The position numbers and the translations under genes are program-made. From Periplaneta americana (taxonomy: Eukaryota; Arthropoda; Insecta; Blattodea; Blattidae), in the NCBI RefSeq assembly GCF_040183065.1, contig NC_091122.1, positions 160,561,955-160,625,954 of the forward strand: DNA of 64,000 nucleotides. The letters are read 5' to 3'. Numbering within the stretch: the first letter of the stretch is position 1; every line of letters starts with the position of its first letter. Shown one piece after another: positions 32,860-45,057 of this stretch. Below the pieces are notes generated by a model, which worked only from the letters and a program-made list of their open reading frames with translations, was not told where the DNA came from and searched no databases.

Positions 32860-34353
32860 CTAGCCGAACCCGTGCGCTCCTCTGCACCCGTTAGAAATAA
32901 ATATAAAGTAATTACATAATTAAAATAGGACATTTGATCCAGGGAACATTCGTGTTTGATAGAAGGATAAATCGTTTAATATGTTACTTAATTTAAATTG
33001 TATTTAAAATATTAAAATGCGATCATTTTGATCCAGAGACCACTCATTTGGTGCAATGACAATTCCTTTAACATGTTTCTTAATTGTTATTACCAATTAT
33101 TTTTGGAAAAGCGAAAATTAACAGAAAAATTTTGACTACAGATTTATTATTATGTTTATATTATATTATATTATATGATATTATATTATATTGTATTATA
33201 TTATATTATATTATATTATATTATATTATATTATATTATATTATATTATGTAAAAAGTGTGTTGATAACGGATGTACTCGAATTAGAAAGTTTTTAATAT
33301 GTTGTGGGAGCTCTTGAATCTCAGGAGGAACAGCTTTTACAACAGCGCAACATAATCTGCTTGGCTCATTACCCAATTTTCTTGCATTGCATTTATTGCA
33401 TATATATATTTTAATGTATTTTAACACGATTCAATTGAGCATAATTAAAATTTGAATTATACAATAATGGATTGCTAAGCTAACGTACTATTACTGCATA
33501 CTAAATCAATACACTCTCGTTGTTCGTTAATTCTCTGAGATAAAAATGAATATGTTCATAAACATTAATTTAAGAAATACAGGAAATGAATATACAGAAT
33601 AACCTATCAAGTTTTCTGTGCATAAGAAGCTATTTTAATCTTACCTGTCCTCAATTCACTCACAAGTCACTGTAATAACATTATAGCATTATGTCCATCC
33701 AGAGAAACTACACTTTCCAATGATGAAATAATAATTAATTATACAAATCGGTTAATTTAGCTTCCGATATTACTTCATACAAACACAGAAACATTGTCTG
33801 TAGGCTATGTTTCATAGCTTTCGATTGTTGTGTCCAAGGCCCCTTATAGACGAAGTCATTTGTTTTTTATTTCAATACACCGCCTTAGATGGCAGTTGTT
33901 TTAATTTTAGAACTCATTTATCTCATTAAATATCAGTCCTATCAAAATGTTTCAGAGAATAAAACTTATCGGAAATCATTTTTAAAGAAACTTTTGTTAT
34001 GTAACATGTTTCACAAAAATCAATAATAAGCGAGATATTTCGATTCATTTAATTCAGGCCCCCTTATAACCCCCCTTTTAAATAATGTATTTTGAATGCC
34101 ATATAGCCTAAAATCTAAGTTACAACGAACTTAATATATATTCCAATTTTCATCGAAATCCGTTCAGCCATTATCGTGTGAAAAGGTAACAAACATACAG
34201 ATAGACAGACAGACAGACAGACATACAAACAAAAATTTCATAAAAGCGATTTTCGGTTTCAGAATGGTTAATTATACATGTTAACACCAATTATTTTTGG
34301 AAAATCGAAAATTACCAGAAAAATTTCGGCTACAGATTTATTATTAGTACAGA
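32860..34353 (-). mobile_element. Non-autonomous Helitron, copy 2
   Basis: On the minus strand it begins TCTGTACTAATAATAAATC after an A and ends GGGTTCGGCTAG before a T, with the GTGCAGAGGAGCGCAC hairpin at the 3' end. It matches copy 1 (7115-8555) along its length, including the (TAATA)n run and the internal 5'-like block. No coding. Confidence 0.85.
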
Positions 34354-34476
34354 TTTAATACTTTACACTTGAGCTACATTAGGCATTGCAGCCCGAAAGA
34401 GCAGAAGCTCGTGCTCGGGCGCAGTTCAGATCAGTTATACAAAATAATAATTAATATATAATAATATAATAAATAA

Positions 34477-34484
<8 letters not shown>

Positions 34485-34531
<47 letters not shown>

Positions 34532-34532
34532 T
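34485..34532. repeat. (AAT)n microsatellite
   Basis: Uninterrupted triplet run. Confidence 0.95.
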
Positions 34533-34539
34533 GAACTAA

Positions 34540-36030
34540 ACATTTTTTAAGCTTTATTGCAAGAAACACTTTCAGTAACGTAAATATAAAATATACTTAA
34601 AAAAATATAATTTCAAAAATATTATCCCTAATGGCACCAAATTTTGTACAGATGATAGTATTTTAGGCGTGTTTCTGTATTTTAAAATTCATAAATTTTG
34701 GATGAAAATTGTAGAAGTTTTAAAAATCACATAAGCGTCCTCTTAATTAAAATCGAAGAAAATAAACCATAAAGGCGCTAAAGGAGCGGAATTATTGCGG
34801 TACGCACAAAACTCACAATGAAAAAGTGACAATCATTTCCTTGCAAAAGACCCGATATTCAATTTCGTATGAGAATTTGAGTTACATAAAAGATACCGCC
34901 TTCATCTGCGGATATTTTATTCTGCTTCGCTGTATCGACATAACTCAGTCACATATTTATTATAAAATAATGTAGGCCTAGTACATACTATAAAATTATT
35001 AGGTATCGATTGAAAGAGATGCGTAACATAACCTCTATAGTATACAGAGGCTGTGTAGGCCTTACTCCTGAGTTTTCTGAATACGACATCTATTGACTTA
35101 CGCGTAGAAATATTTGGACTGTGTGTAAGACAGAGAAATTATTTAGATATCTGATATAACTCTATGCTACTCCGTATAGAATGAGTTACCTGTTCAACGC
35201 AAAGCATTTTTTACGATCTCCTACCCCACTTCCTATTGGTTTGGTATCACGCAGTCTGTGCTCAACCGTCAAACTGATGGATGAGCTGTCCTTGTAGGAC
35301 CAATTTTATTCACATTCTACAAGTTTTATAATTTTAATTCAATTACATTTCAAATCGTTCCTAGTGTATTAATTTACTGTAAGTATATACTATATGTCTA
35401 AAGCTTAATATTGAAACTGAAACTGATTTTTAAATTTTAATAGATATAAGTGCTTTGGATCAGTCTGTGGAAGAAGCTATCCGATTGAGAACTTCAATGG
35501 TGGTGATTGTGCTTTAAAAAATGTGATGCCTGTTTATAAATTTGCAAATTTCATAAATGTAAGGGTTAGTTTTTAAGTTCAACGTTTCGCTTTTTTAAAA
35601 TGTGATCTAATGTTTATAGGCCTATATTATTTAGTTTTTACTGCATTATTTTCAGGTATTTGAGTTCCTTTATGAAAAACTGATCTTCCACGAAACTGGC
35701 CTTTGAAGAAATGGAAATCAAATTAATTTCGTAGGCATGTTGGGGTATTTTTTCAACCATATTCTTCGTCCGTAGTTCGAATATCATTTCAAACGCTGAA
35801 CAAATAGAGTTTGTCTTGATCTGCGTTCATAGACTCAACCTGAAAACGTTCTTAAAATTATGTAGATTTCCCCACGTCCATAATTTAGTACAAAATTTGA
35901 AATATTAATTAAAATTTCTGAGCCGAAGTTATCAAATCCTACTGAACTTGTTAAAAATAACCGAGTCTAGGGGTAGAACTCGATAAGGAACTACATTTTG
36001 CGTTTATATTCTTTTCTTTAATGTTTATTT
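34540..36030. other. Unassigned non-coding stretch
   Basis: About 1.5 kb of AT-rich sequence with no open frame, RNA gene or paired repeat that I can support. Confidence 0.35.
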
Positions 36031-36170
36031 TTAATTGGTTATTTAACGACGCTGTATCAACTACTCGGATTGGTGATAGTGAGATAGTATTTGGCGAGAT
36101 GAGGCCAATGATTCGTCGTAGTTTAATGTTTATAGTTCCACGGAGAGTTTGATTTAATATCATAATTTCA
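36030..36170 (-). mobile_element. SINE 3' end fragment
   Basis: TTATTTAACGACGCTGTATC is the reverse complement of the 3' end of the SINE at 54946-55202 (GATACAGCGTCGTAAAATAA), followed by GGTGATAGTGAGATAG and GGCGAGATGAGGCC. No tRNA head is kept. Confidence 0.6.
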
Positions 36171-36764
36171 TTCGGTGGCTATATTTTTATATTACTAGTG
36201 TGTAATTTTGAATATTAATTCGTAATTCATATTTCTGTTTCTTCTTGCAGATTGCGTTCACTTTAAATTTAATTTTATTATTGTTTTTTTTTTCTGCTAT
36301 GAACTGCGTATAGTACAATTATACTTATGTGTCCTGGTTTCGACATATTAAACTGAAGTCGTATGTTTGCTTTCGTCCTCATAGTTTCATAAAAGGTAAA
36401 TTTTATCCCTCTCTATTTAATGCTGTTTGAAAATGATTGCACGCAGCGTTAAAACTCAGGGATATTAATACAGTAATTTAAAATATTAGAAACGGGGGTT
36501 AAATATTCATCGACACAAGAAACGAAACACTTAAATTTTTTTATGTAAGGTGTTCCTATAAATGGTTGTATGTGCGCGAATAGGAAACAATGTTCAATTG
36601 TTAATTAAACAAAATGTCAGTAAATGTATATGTACAGCTGTCAAAAAAAAAGTGGCCGCACTAGTGAACAGCAAATATTTTCTAAGTCCACTTCGGGTCG
36701 CGGCGATGTTACACGATGTATGTGCTTGTAGAATCAGTACCAGAACTATGGAATTATTCGATAT

Positions 36765-36835
36765 CTGCGTCTCGTAGACCAGCGGTAGAGTGCTCGCTTA
36801 ATGATTAGAAGGTTGTGAATTCGGGCCTTGTTAAA
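36765..36835 (+). repeat. Degenerate tRNA-like SINE head
   Basis: CGTAGACCAGCGGTAGAG fits a box A, but the box B position (TGTGAATTCGGGC) is degraded and no full cloverleaf forms. A relic, not a tRNA gene. Confidence 0.4.
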
Positions 36836-36852
36836 GTTTTATTTTATTTTTT

Positions 36853-37670
36853 AATCATTCTTTAGCGATATAAATAATATTCAAGTTGTCATTTATATTG
36901 TTATCGTTCTTAGCGTTATAAATAAAAAGTTGTCATTTATATTCTGTTATCTTTTCTTATCGATACAAATAATATTATTTATATTTTGTTATTGTTCTTT
37001 TAGCGACATAAATAATATTCAAGTCGTCATTTATATTCTGTTATTGTTCTTTAGCGTTATAAATAATATTCAAGTTGTCATTTATATTCTGTTATTGTTC
37101 TTTATGGATACAAATACTATTCAATTTATTTATATTTTGTTATCGTTTTTTAGCGACATAATATTAAAGTTGTCACTTATATTCTGTTATCGTTCTTAGC
37201 TTTATAAATAAAAAGTTGTCATTTATATTCTGTTATCGTTCTTTATCGATACAAGTTATATTCAAATTATTTATATTTTGTTATCGTTCTTTTAGCGACA
37301 TAAATAATATTCAAGTTGTCATTTATATTGTTATTGTTCTTTAGCGTTATAAACAATATTAAAGTTATTTATATTTTGTTATTCTTTCGTGATATAAATA
37401 ATCTGTATTTTATATAAGTAGCCTAATTATAATATAAATAACTATTTTCCTTGTAAAATAGGTTACTTTATTTAAATAATTATATATTATCTTAAATTTA
37501 TTAAATAACCGATATTTATCATTTTATATTCTGTTATCGTTCCTTAGCGTTATAAATAATATTCAAGTTGTCGTTTATATTCTGTTATCGTTCTTTAGCG
37601 ATATAAATAATATTCAACTTATCATTTATATTGTTATCGTTCTTTTGCGATACAAATAACAGAAATTCAA
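36853..37670. repeat. AT-rich minisatellite, period about 60 bp
   Basis: Variable units built from TTTATATTCTGTTATCG, TTCTTTAGCGATATAAATAA and TATTCAAGTTGTC. About 12 diverged copies with indels and a gap near 37400-37500. The frame at 36930-37199 is a by-product. Confidence 0.85.
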
Positions 37671-37744
37671 TATTAGGTTTGTGCCTACACAGTTGCATAA
37701 TACTGGTGTTAGTTTTCTCTTTTTATATTATTACATTATAGGCT

Positions 37745-38345
37745 ACTATCTTGAAACACAATAAAATGAAAAGGAGTGACGAGGAATTGAGCCTGAGTCG
37801 TTGACATCTAAATTCCGACGTTTTTCAGATTGAGCTACAGGGACACAAGTATAGAAACATTTGCGGAAAAATTGACCCAATCCCTCTCCAAGATTTTCTG
37901 ATAATTTGTAAAAGCTCGTCCAGGATGCGAGGGGCAAAGGCTAATTGGAATTTCCCGGTCTCTGATCAGGTCAAAAATCCTGATAGAACTAATATTTAAC
38001 CCTTGCGGTGAATTTCGGTGAAGTCCAGAGGACCCAATTAGTTAAATCCACCCTCCTCAGCTCCAAGCACGAGCCCCCTGGGATCTATTAAGATGCGAAA
38101 GAGACAGTGGTGTGCGGAAAGCAATGGGAAGTTACCGCATTTATCCTTCCCAATAGTGATAGTGATAGATTTATTGATATTAGTTCACAAAAGTACAAAA
38201 CTTAATAATTTAAATAAGATCTATATACAAAAGTAGTTATACATAATAAATATACAATTTCCTAAACTACTTAATTTATCGCAAATCTCAATAATTTATT
38301 GGTTCAAACTGCACTTCCGTCTGGTTATCCTTCCCAATAAAAACT
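37745..38345 (-). repeat. Dispersed repeat with decayed tRNA-like head, interrupted
   Basis: Minus strand CCTGTAGCTCAATCTG near 37840 looks like a tRNA-like box A. The GCAATGGGAAGTTACCGC block at 38121-38138 recurs at 43556-43575 as GCAATGAAAAGTTACCGC. A 170-bp insertion lies at 38156-38325. Confidence 0.4.
38156..38325 (-). mobile_element. Short retroposed 3' end with 14-bp TSD
   Basis: TATCCTTCCCAATA occurs exactly at 38142-38155 and 38326-38339. The insert starts (on +) with GTGATAGTGATAG, which on the minus strand is a hexanucleotide-like tail, so it is the 3' end of a LINE-type element in minus orientation. No coding part. Confidence 0.7.
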
Positions 38346-38365
38346 TCAAATATGAACAAAGGAAG

Positions 38366-38700
38366 CAAATCAAGCTTTCAGGTGTAACTCCTTGTAAAGT
38401 TGATTTGAATAATTTCGAGGGTAAAATTGTTCCGGGGCTGGATATCGAACTCGGGATCTTTGGTTAAACGTACCAACCATCTACCAACTGAGCTACCCGG
38501 GAACTCTACCAGACACCTCTATATCCACAACTCTGGAAGTGGGCTGACAACCGTCAAGCAACCAACATTGAGTGCACACTAACGCTGTGACTTAAATTGT
38601 GGTTTTCTGTTAACGAACAGTGACGTGTATTATGCAAATCAAGCTTTCAGGTATAACTCCCTGTAAAGTTGGATTTGAATAATTTCGAGGGAAAAATTGA
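38366..38700 (-). mobile_element. tRNA-derived SINE, minus strand, with duplicated tail
   Basis: The minus strand reads GGGTAGCTCAGTTGGTAG, loop ACGTTTA, CCCGAGTTCGATATCC and then the tail CTCGAAATTATTCAAATC. The tail segment ATGCAAATCAAGCTTTCAGG is present twice (about 38352-38432 and 38634-38700) in direct orientation, so two partial copies sit next to each other. Confidence 0.6.
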
Positions 38701-38839
38701 ATAGGTTTGAGGTAATAAACATAATGTCTGAATAGATATAGTACAATAACTCTTTTTTGAGTAGATTTCTTAGAATCAGGTTGTATTCATAACTTTATTA
38801 AGAGAACGCACGGAATTTATATGTGAACAGGTTTAATAA

Positions 38840-39015
38840 ATGGAAGAGCTCGGCAGAAGTACAAGCAGGAGGTCCAGATGCAACACGAATAGCACAGGAA
38901 GCAGAAGTAGCAGTAGCAGCAGTGTGGATGGTTCGCCAGGACGTCGAAGTTCCTTTTGCCAGGAGCAGTTTCTCAATGATCTCCTTTACTACGAGAAACT
39001 ATGCGCTCGCCACAA
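38840..39015 (+). CDS. Host gene, first coding exon (unrecognised protein)
   Basis: ATG at 38840 opens a frame reading MEELGRSTSRRSR, a serine-rich stretch with six consecutive Ser, SPGRRSSFCQEQF and LLYYEKLCARH. Codon use is mixed and unlike repeat-derived frames. It ends at CACAA|GTATGT, a good splice donor, after 58 codons plus two bases. The next supported exon at 46926 begins with the one base needed to complete the codon. The Ser/Arg-rich start is likely disordered. The protein family is not recognised. An alternative reading frame at 38823 is a shadow. Confidence 0.6.
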
Positions 39016-39176
39016 GTATGTTTGTTTTTATAACCACTGGAACTTTTTTGGACTAAATTGGTAAAATGTGAAGTCATTACTATGTTTCAAATAATGTTAC
39101 ATTTTTGCCTTGCAAGACCATCAGTAATCACGGTGATTCAAAATAAAAGGGCAGATTTAAATTTTGTATCACAGAC

Positions 39177-40910
39177 GAGTTAGATACTATAGACAGGCAG
39201 AAGACCTCTGATAAGCGCTCCCTGCGGAGGTCAACAGTACTAGGGATCGTTCCCTACAAAACATGGCGGTCTATAGTAAAATAAAATAAATTATTATATT
39301 TTTCGGATACATTAATATTTAATTTAAGCATTTCGCTATAGGTTTTGTAAAAAGCTGATTTATAAATGAAAAAGTAATAATTAAGACTTAAAAATTTCCA
39401 AAAATGTCTCGTTCCCTCGGATTTAAATGAAATGTACCGTAAATCATAATATTCGTTTCTGGATAATTAAACCCTCTCAATACAGGTACCATTGCCCCAG
39501 AGAATTATAAGACGGACTGGGCATAAGCGAAGTATCTGTATTAATAAGTTTGTACCATCAAGAGTTTAGTATTTATTGTGTTTATAGGGCCTACACCAAT
39601 TTTCTTTTTATTAATGCGTAGGGCCATTTTTGTTAACAAAGAGAAAAGTTAGCACTTGCATCACACGCAATTTGTCATTATTGTGTCAAATGTAAGAACA
39701 GTTTTATTCTGCAAAAGCCTCTGCCTAGTTGCGAGACACGTGTGAGATCAATGTTTGTTTCAAATTATATTAGACTACACGATGTCTCCATCACGCGACA
39801 ATATTTGTTTCAAATTATATTAGACTACACGATGTCTCCATCACGCGACAATGTTTGTTTCAAATTATATTAGACTACACGATGTCTCCATCACGCGACA
39901 ATATTTGTTTCAAATTATATTAGACTACACGATGTCTCCATCACGCGACAATATTTGTTTCAAATTATATTAGACTACACGATGTCTCCATCACGCGACA
40001 ATGTTTGTTTCAAATTATATTAGACTACACGATGTCTCCATCACGCGACAATATTTGTTTCAAATTATATTAGACTACACGATGTCTCCATCACGCGACA
40101 AATCACGCGACAATATTTGTTTCAAACTATATTAGACTACATGATGTCTCCATCACGCGAAAAGAAGTGTAGCTAGCTGTGGCTCCTGTTGTTTCTGATA
40201 ACAATGTTAATCGTAAGTATCTTATCGTTTCAATAAATGTGGTGAGTTATGATCACGAGTAACTTTCTATTAGTGTCATTCTTTAATTATTATGTTGCAT
40301 GCTAAGAGGTTATTTGTAGTTTTAATAATTGCAGTTTTCAAAAGTTCTCTGTGTTAATTCCAATTTCAAATGAATTTTTCTCAATAACTTAATTATTGGA
40401 TTTTTTTTTTTAATTTTCGCCAATACCTTTCCTATATTTTACTCCTATTAGTTATATACGTCGTCTCTCTTGAAATCACTTGGTGAGCACTGAATTACAT
40501 GATTTCATATTAGGTTAGATTAGCTGTAAGATAATTAAATTTGTGACGAAGCCAAAAAATTATTCATTTTTCTTCTGCCGAATACATTCATCCGTCTTCA
40601 GGTGCTTTGCTTTGGTTGCATTGAGTATAGCTTGTCATTTAATATCCGGGCAATATTTAGTGAAACTAATAAAACATAGGCCTACAGCTGTTATAAAACG
40701 TAAAGTTTTGTGTGTATTTTACTTTTTACTTATTAACATATAGCCTTAATATGTAACTCAATTCACAATAATGCTAACTTCATCACAGTCATTTCCTACA
40801 ATATCCGAGCCATGCCCCTTTGTTTTGACTAAGCAAAATATGGCGGACCAATGTTCAATTGTCTTCAACTTTCAGAGGTCTTTTGCCTATCTAGAGTATC
40901 TATCTCGTTG
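39177..40910. mobile_element. 1.7-kb TIR element nested in the Tc1/mariner element
   Basis: ATCACAGAC is duplicated exactly at 39168-39176 and 40911-40919. The ends are inverted repeats: TAGATACTATAGACAGGCAG with AAGACCTCTGA on the left, mirrored by TCAGAGGTCTTTTGCC and TAGAGTATCTAT on the right (about 30 bp, four differences). A 9-bp duplication fits Mutator-like elements, but the termini are not diagnostic. No transposase is seen. It holds a 50-bp minisatellite. Confidence 0.75.
39753..40160. repeat. 50-bp minisatellite, about 8 copies
   Basis: Units of GTTTCAAATTATATTAGACT + ACACGATGTCTCC + ATCACGCGACAATATTT, exact apart from an AT/GT alternation. One junction holds a partial repeat (AATCACGCGACAA near 40100). 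Near-identity of the units indicates recent expansion inside the TIR element. Confidence 0.95.
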
Positions 40911-41397
40911 ATCACAGACAAATTATCAAAAATAGAAACACATTGCGCATGTCAGTGGATAGAGGAAGGTTCAAAGTTTGGACACAGCTGCCCTATTGTT
41001 TGTTTATAGCAACATGGCTACTACACCACAGGAAGAATAATTTTGTGTGTTGGAATTCGCGAGATGTCCCAGGTAAAGTTAATCGCCATAATGTTCGAAT
41101 CTGGGGGACAGAAAATTCGGCGTAGTCGTCGAACATGAAAGAGACTTACCGAAAATGAATGCGTTTTGTGCCATTTCTGTTCACAAAGTTTATGGACCTT
41201 TCTTCTTTGCGGAGCAAACTGTGACAGAAATGTCATACCTGGGCCTGCTGCAAAACTGGTTGTTTCCTCAACTTCCTGATGATTCCAATGACTTCATTTT
41301 CATGCAAGATGGCGCTCCGTCTCACTTTCACCTTAAGATGGGGCGTCATCTGAACAACACCATTCCACAACGTTGGATTGGAAGAGGTAGACAACAA

Positions 41398-41440
41398 GAT
41401 CTTATGCAAATCTAGTCTTTCAGGTGAAGCTCCCTGTATT
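41398..41440 (-). repeat. SINE tail fragment in the transposase
   Basis: TTATGCAAATCTAGTCTTTC and AGGTGAAGCTCCCTGT match the tail of the SINE at 38366-38700 and the fragment at 10624-10701. It replaces the third catalytic segment of the transposase. Confidence 0.65.
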
Positions 41441-41934
41441 GTCCCACCTTTGGCAGCTGCTCTTGAAGATCTGAGAAATTGAATTGTTGAAGCTGTCAAT
41501 TCAATAAACAGGGACTAATTGTTGCGTGTGTGGAATGAACTGGACTACCGTCTAAATGTTTCTCGCGCAACACATTGTGCTCGTGTTGAGTGTACAGTGC
41601 CTGTAGGATAAAACTTTGAACCTTCCTCTATCCAGTGGCCTGCGCAATGTGTTTTTATCTTTGATAGTTTGTCTGTAATACAAAATTGAAATCTGCTCTT
41701 TCATTTTGAATCACGGTGTATTATGTGTAGACAGGTAAAATATGAAATTTCGTATTCCAAATCATTCCTACTATCGATATGGGAAGAAGGATTTTCACGA
41801 ATCAGGATGTGTAGAATATAGTTCTCCAAAAATATTCATATTTCATAATGTTTTGGTAAAGTTTACATCTGTAATAAAAATCTGATTTTGTACGATTTCC
41901 CCCTCCGTTAATATTTCCACAACTACAGAGAGAG

Positions 41935-43543
41935 CAACTACTAAATGTACATAGGCCAAATAGAAATGATCGGGACGAAATTGAAATACAAACTGCTGAG
42001 CCATTTATACCCGAACCCACGCTTTCAGAAGTCGAAATTGCGATAGAAAATCTGAAAAAGTAAAAGTCTCCAGGTATCGATCAAATTCCAGCAGATTTAA
42101 TACAAGAGGCTGGAAGTGCATTATATAGCGAAATTTATAAACTTGTATTTGCTATTTGGGAAAAGGAAATTGTACCAGAACAATGGAAGGAGTCCATAAT
42201 TGTACCTATTTAAAAAAAAATGACAAAACCAACTGTGGTAACTTTCGAGGAATATCACTTTTGTTGACGTCGTACAACATTTTGTCCAATATTCTTTTGA
42301 GAAGATTAACTCCGTACGTAGATGGAATTATTGGGGATCATCAGTGCGGTTTTAGGCGTAATAGATCGACTATTGATCAGTTTTTTTGTATTCGACAGAT
42401 AATGGAGAAAAAAAATGGGAGTATAAGGGTATAGATTTCAAAAAGGCATATGACTCGGTTAAGAGGGAAGTATTATATGATATTCTTATTGAATCTGGTA
42501 TTCCCAAGAAACTAGTTCGATTAATTAAAATGTGTCTCAGTGAAACATACAGCAGAGTCCGTATAGGTCAGTTTCTATCTGATGCTTTTCCAATTCACTG
42601 CGGGCTAAAGTAGGGAGATGCACTATCACCTTTACTTTTTAACTTCGCTTTAGAATATGCCATTAGGAAAGTTCAGGATAACAGGCAGGGTTTGGAATTG
42701 AACGGGCTACATCAGCTTCTTGTCTATGCAGATGACGTTAATATGTTAGGAGAAAATACACAAATGATTAGGGAAAACACGGAAATTTTACTTGAAGCAA
42801 GTAAAGCGATCGGTTTGGAAGTAAAAGACAAAGTATATGATTATGTCTCGTGACCAGAATATTGTACGAAATGGAAATATAAAAATTGGAGATTTATCCT
42901 TCGAAGAGGTGGAAAAAGTCAAATATGTTGGAGCAACAGTAACAAATATAAATGACACTCGGGAGGAAATTAAACGCAGAATAAATATGGGAAAATGCGT
43001 GTTATTATTCGGCTGAGAAGCTTTTATCATCCAGTCTGCTGTCAAAAAATCTGAAAGTTTGAATTTATAAAACAGTTATATTACCGGTTCTTCTCTATGG
43101 TTATGAAACTTGGACTCTCACTCTGGGAGAGGAACATAGGTTAAGGGTGTTTGAGAATAAGGTGCTTAGGAAAATATTTGGGGCTAAGCGGGATGAAGTT
43201 ACAGGAGAATGGAGAAAGTTACACAACGCAGAACTGCACGCATTGTATTCTTCACCTGACATAATTAGTAACATTAAATCCAGACGTTTGCGATGGGCAG
43301 GGCATGTAGCACATATGGGCGAATCCAAAAATGCATATAGAGTGTTAGTTGGGAGACCGGAGGGAAAAAGACCTTTAGGGAGGCCGAGACGTAGATGGGA
43401 GGATAATATTAAAATGGATTTGAGGGAGGTGGGGTATGATGATAGAGACTGGATTAATCTTGCACAGGATAGGGACCGATGGCGGGCTTACGTGAGGGCG
43501 GCAATGAACCTTCGGGTTCCTTAAAAGCCATTTGTAAGTAAGT
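41935..43543 (+). mobile_element. RTE-like LINE with reverse transcriptase domain, 13-bp TSD
   Basis: ACTACAGAGAGAG is duplicated exactly at 41922-41934 and 43544-43556. The 1.6-kb insert encodes, with several stops and shifts, NLKKYKSPGIDQIPADLI-like sequence, FRGISLLLTSYNILSNILL, HQCGFRRNRSTIDQF, DFKKAYDSVKREVLY, the catalytic box YADD (42725-42736), FEEVEKVKYVGATVTN and the family end GRPEGKRPLGRPRRRW...MNLRVP. It lacks the endonuclease, so it is 5'-truncated. It is the longest of the copies here and the reference for the others. It lies in an intron of the putative host gene. Confidence 0.9.
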
Positions 43544-43868
43544 ACTACAGAGAGAGGCAATGAAAAGTTACCGCACTAAGCAGGGGACATCCGGGAAACA
43601 GATTGTCCGCAATCCATTGCTCGTCTCACCGGTAAGCTGTAGCAGTGCGGGTGGACGTTCAGTTTCATTACGGCAGGCCTAAAATTTCTGAGTGGTGGGG
43701 ATGGAGTGAGCGAACAGGGGGAAGCGTACTGTATTTCGTTGTCGAGTGGAGTTACAAATAATGATCAATAAGAAGTGTAGTAATGCAACACAACGTAATA
43801 ACGTGCGCTCAACAAACACATTCCCTGCATAGTGCGGTAACTTTTCGCTGCGTGTCCCTGTACTACTA

Positions 43869-44445
43869 CTGGGTGTTCATTTCAAAGTGTGTCAGGACGT
43901 CACTGTTGTTGCGTCACCGATTTGAACCGAGTTTCAGCTTATATGTCAGAGAAGTTGCCTATTATTCAAGGCGTTCAAACTGAACTTGAGAACGTGTACG
44001 GTGTAACTTGAATGTCGTAGCAACAGATGGCGGTCTGTACGGTCTGTGTGCTACCATAATCTCTTTCGAACTGTGTTTTGGGCGAGCAAGTCGTACGCAG
44101 GGTATTTGTTCATCGGTTGCGTACGGCAACATTCCACAACACAAATCAAATGCTCCGTGTCCATGTTGACCGTCGAAGTTAATGTCAACAAATACGTAAG
44201 TAATCGTCTTAACCATATCCCGACAGTACGTGTTTCCAAACAGTTCACATTCCTGCCACTACAGGCGTTACCGTACGTATCGGTACGTACTCTTCGGAAT
44301 GAACGCCGTAGTTGCTAGGCAACTTCTCTGGCTCATAGGTAATACACCTCTGCGGAAGTGTAGGAAGATTGAATTCTCTAGGCTCATCGGCTAGCCACAT
44401 GACGGCATACAGCGAGCCATGACACACTTTGAACTGAACACCCAG
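43869..44445. mobile_element. MITE with 27-bp TIR and TA duplication
   Basis: Left end CTGGGTGTTCATTTCAAAG plus TGTGTCA, mirrored at the right end, with TA on each side (43867-43868, 44446-44447). The inner arms also correspond (AGAGAAGTTGCCTA on the left and its complement near 44310). About 577 bp without coding capacity; probably a Tc1/mariner derivative. The many short frames here are shadows of the arms. Confidence 0.7.
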
Positions 44446-44502
44446 TATACCGGGCTTTCCGGACATTGCGGGCCAATAGACGTGTTTTCCACGAAACAGT
44501 CG

Positions 44503-44674
44503 ACCTGGTTGGCGCAATCTGTAGAGTGCTGGCGTTCTGTGTCCGAGGTTGCGGGTTCGATCCCGGGCCAGGTCGACGGCATTTAAGTGTGGTTAATTGC
44601 GACAGGCTCAGGAAAAAATTCCGGCACACAGACGACGGTGATATGACCTAGGCAGTTGCGAACGTCGTTAATAA

Positions 44675-44690
<16 letters not shown>
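44503..44690 (+). mobile_element. tRNA-derived SINE (GACCTGG family)
   Basis: GACCTGGTTGGCGCAATC and GGGCCAGGTC form an acceptor-like stem, and GCGGGTTCGATCCCG is an intact box B. Then come GGCATTTAAGTGTG, AAAATTCCGGCACACAG and GTCGTTAATAAAAC, followed by an (AT)n run. The same family is on the minus strand at 11195-11427. Confidence 0.75.
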
Positions 44691-44715
<25 letters not shown>

Positions 44716-45057
44716 CAACGAAACACTTGAAAAACCCACGCCACCCGTTTCACCAACATTCCGGAATTCTCAAATGTTAATATAGTCTTCAGATTCCTTT
44801 TGAAGTACAGTAATTTAATAATTAGTGTCAATGAATTAAAAAAATCAAAGCAAATACGTGGTTCTCAGTCCACCATTGTTTATTCTCTCAAATCCAGCGA
44901 AAGTCTTTTCAGTGTTGCCATGTCTGCTTTTATACTTGTAAATTGTTTCAAATAAATTTTGTTATCTACTTAATTTCCCCTATTTTTTTTTTTTACTTCA
45001 TGGGATTTTTGTTATACGAAGCAGTATTTACTGATAAGGTGTAATTTTTTTTTGCCA

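Larger units (their letters stand above)
39129..41718 (+). mobile_element. Tc1/mariner-type element, nested and internally deleted
   Basis: Left end CACGGTGATTCAAAATAAAA; right end TTTCATTTTGAATCACGGTG followed by TA. A transposase starts at 41014 (MATTPQEE-like, read through one shift), lacks its middle, and resumes with ISVHKVYGPFFF, NWLFPQLPDDSN and FMQDGAPSH, whose Asp at 41308-41310 is the second catalytic residue. The third catalytic segment is replaced by a SINE-tail fragment at 41398-41440, after which LLRVWNELDYRLNVSR returns. A 1734-bp element sits near its left end. It lies in the first intron of the putative host gene. Confidence 0.8.

Noticed and set aside
36765-36835. tRNA gene candidate
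   Set aside because: Only box A is convincing; no cloverleaf forms and box B is degraded.
39753-40160. Regular 50-bp repeats resembling a CRISPR array
   Set aside because: The repeats are contiguous without unique spacers, in a eukaryotic transposon, and no cas genes are present.
44384-44651. Several short frames over the SINE at 44503
   Set aside because: Shadows of a SINE and of a MITE arm; box B and the acceptor-like stem explain the conservation.
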